The notes under the pieces are model-generated. The model was not told the DNA's origin and searched no databases. It saw nothing but the letters and a program-made list of their open reading frames with translations. The position numbers and the translations under genes are program-made. DNA of 6,693 nucleotides, taken from NCBI GenBank assembly GCA_946480525.1, contig CAMLLA010000239.1, positions 1 to 6,693 on the forward strand. The letters run 5' to 3'. This stretch comes from an uncultured Asticcacaulis sp. GTDB lineage: Bacteria; Pseudomonadota; Alphaproteobacteria; Caulobacterales; Caulobacteraceae. Below, one piece after another: positions 6,039-6,693 of the stretch (position 1 is the first letter of the stretch; each line of letters opens with the position of its first letter).

Positions 6039-6693
6039 ATGCTGGGCCGACGCGACCTTTTAAAAACCGCGGGTTTACTCGGCATTTTGCCGTTCAGCCT
6101 TCCTGTCTCCGCAGCCCGCGCGACTCCGGTGGAAATGGACCGCGCCCTCGCGCCCTCACCCGGCGACAAGACACCGGTCCGGGAGGTATTGTCCCTCAAC
6201 AAGGGCTGGCGCTTCCTGGAGGGCGACGTGCCCTTCCCGAAGATCCTGGGGCATGGCTGGTCGTATGCCAATGCGAAAGCCGGCTCCGCCTGGGGCGCGG
6301 CTTCACCGACCTATGACGACACCGAGTGGCAGACCGTCACGCTGCCGCACGATTTCGCCAGCTTCCAGCTGCCCGACCGGAATGAGAACCTGGCACAGGG
6401 TTATCGCAAACGCGGAATAGGCTGGTACCGCAATCTGCTCCGGTTCGACGAAGCCGACCGTGGAAAGCATATCGAATTGCGGCTGGACGGTATTTCGACC
6501 CACGCCACCGTCTGGCTGAACGGCACGCTCGTCAACAGGAACTGGTCGGGCTACAACTCGATATATATCGACATCACCCCGTTCGTGACCTACGGCGAAT
6601 CCCTGAACTCGCTGGTCATCCGCGCCGACGCCGATGCCATGCAGGGCTGGTGGTACGAAGGCGCCGGCATCTACCGCAACACCTGGATCGTCA
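6039..6693 (+). CDS. Tat-exported glycoside hydrolase family 2 protein (N-terminal part, 3' end outside window)
   Basis: The first 218 codons are present and the frame runs off the right edge. The N-terminus is a twin-arginine signal: LGRRDLLK (residues 2-9), a hydrophobic stretch, then a likely cleavage after SAARA (residue 28). The folded enzyme should thus be exported to the periplasm. From about residue 50 it matches the GH2 N-terminal sugar-binding beta-sandwich: LNKGWRF (53-59), DDTEWQTVTLPHDF (93-106), GIGWYRN (126-132), LDGISTHATVWLNG (149-162) and WWYEGAGIYRN (204-213). The catalytic TIM barrel and both catalytic glutamates lie outside the window. Beta-galactosidase, beta-mannosidase and beta-glucuronidase therefore cannot be separated; the LNKGWRF and WWYEGAGIYRN wording leans toward bacterial beta-galactosidase-like GH2 proteins. 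Divergence from the receptor suggests joint regulation and a role in hydrolysing the imported glycoside. Confidence 0.93.
   Translation, partial: MLGRRDLLKTAGLLGILPFSLPVSAARATPVEMDRALAPSPGDKTPVREVLSLNKGWRFLEGDVPFPKILGHGWSYANAKAGSAWGAASPTYDDTEWQTVTLPHDFASFQLPDRNENLAQGYRKRGIGWYRNLLRFDEADRGKHIELRLDGISTHATVWLNGTLVNRNWSGYNSIYIDITPFVTYGESLNSLVIRADADAMQGWWYEGAGIYRNTWIV

Noticed and set aside
6026..6503. Minus-strand frames within the GH2 gene
   Set aside because: They are antisense to well-conserved GH2 motifs and have no motif of their own.

Overview
The window looks like a carbohydrate-uptake locus from a Gram-negative alphaproteobacterium, most likely Caulobacterales (Caulobacter, Asticcacaulis or Brevundimonas type) or Sphingomonadales. 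The reasons are GC-rich coding DNA, a large TonB-dependent receptor of the Xanthomonas/Caulobacter type, a tryptophan-halogenase-like protein beside it, and a glycoside hydrolase family 2 enzyme with a twin-arginine signal. This placement rests on gene content and style only. No rRNA, tRNA, CRISPR array or insertion sequence was seen.

Layout. (1) Positions 1-468, plus strand: the C-terminal part of a GntR-family regulator with an FCD ligand-binding domain, cut by the left edge. (2) Positions 536-2056, minus strand: a complete FAD-dependent halogenase of the tryptophan halogenase family, convergent with the regulator. (3) Positions 2057-2241: a gap holding a textbook intrinsic terminator facing the minus-strand genes and two further inverted repeats. 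(4) Positions 2242-5268, minus strand: a complete TonB-dependent outer-membrane receptor of about 1,007 residues. (5) Positions 5269-6038: a 770-bp divergent intergenic region with an AT-rich segment (about 34% GC over 5471-5640), an imperfect 24-bp palindrome and weak promoter-like sequences. (6) Positions 6039 to the right edge, plus strand: the N-terminal 218 codons of a Tat-exported GH2 enzyme (beta-galactosidase/beta-mannosidase/beta-glucuronidase superfamily).

A working model, which is inference: the receptor brings an oligosaccharide or glycoside across the outer membrane, the GH2 enzyme hydrolyses it in the periplasm, and the FCD-type regulator senses a sugar acid or related catabolite and controls the divergent promoters. 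The halogenase is the odd partner. Proteins of this family recur next to such receptors in these bacteria, but their role in sugar loci is not settled. The terminator between receptor and halogenase suggests that the two genes are expressed at different levels, or that the halogenase depends on readthrough or on a promoter inside the gap.
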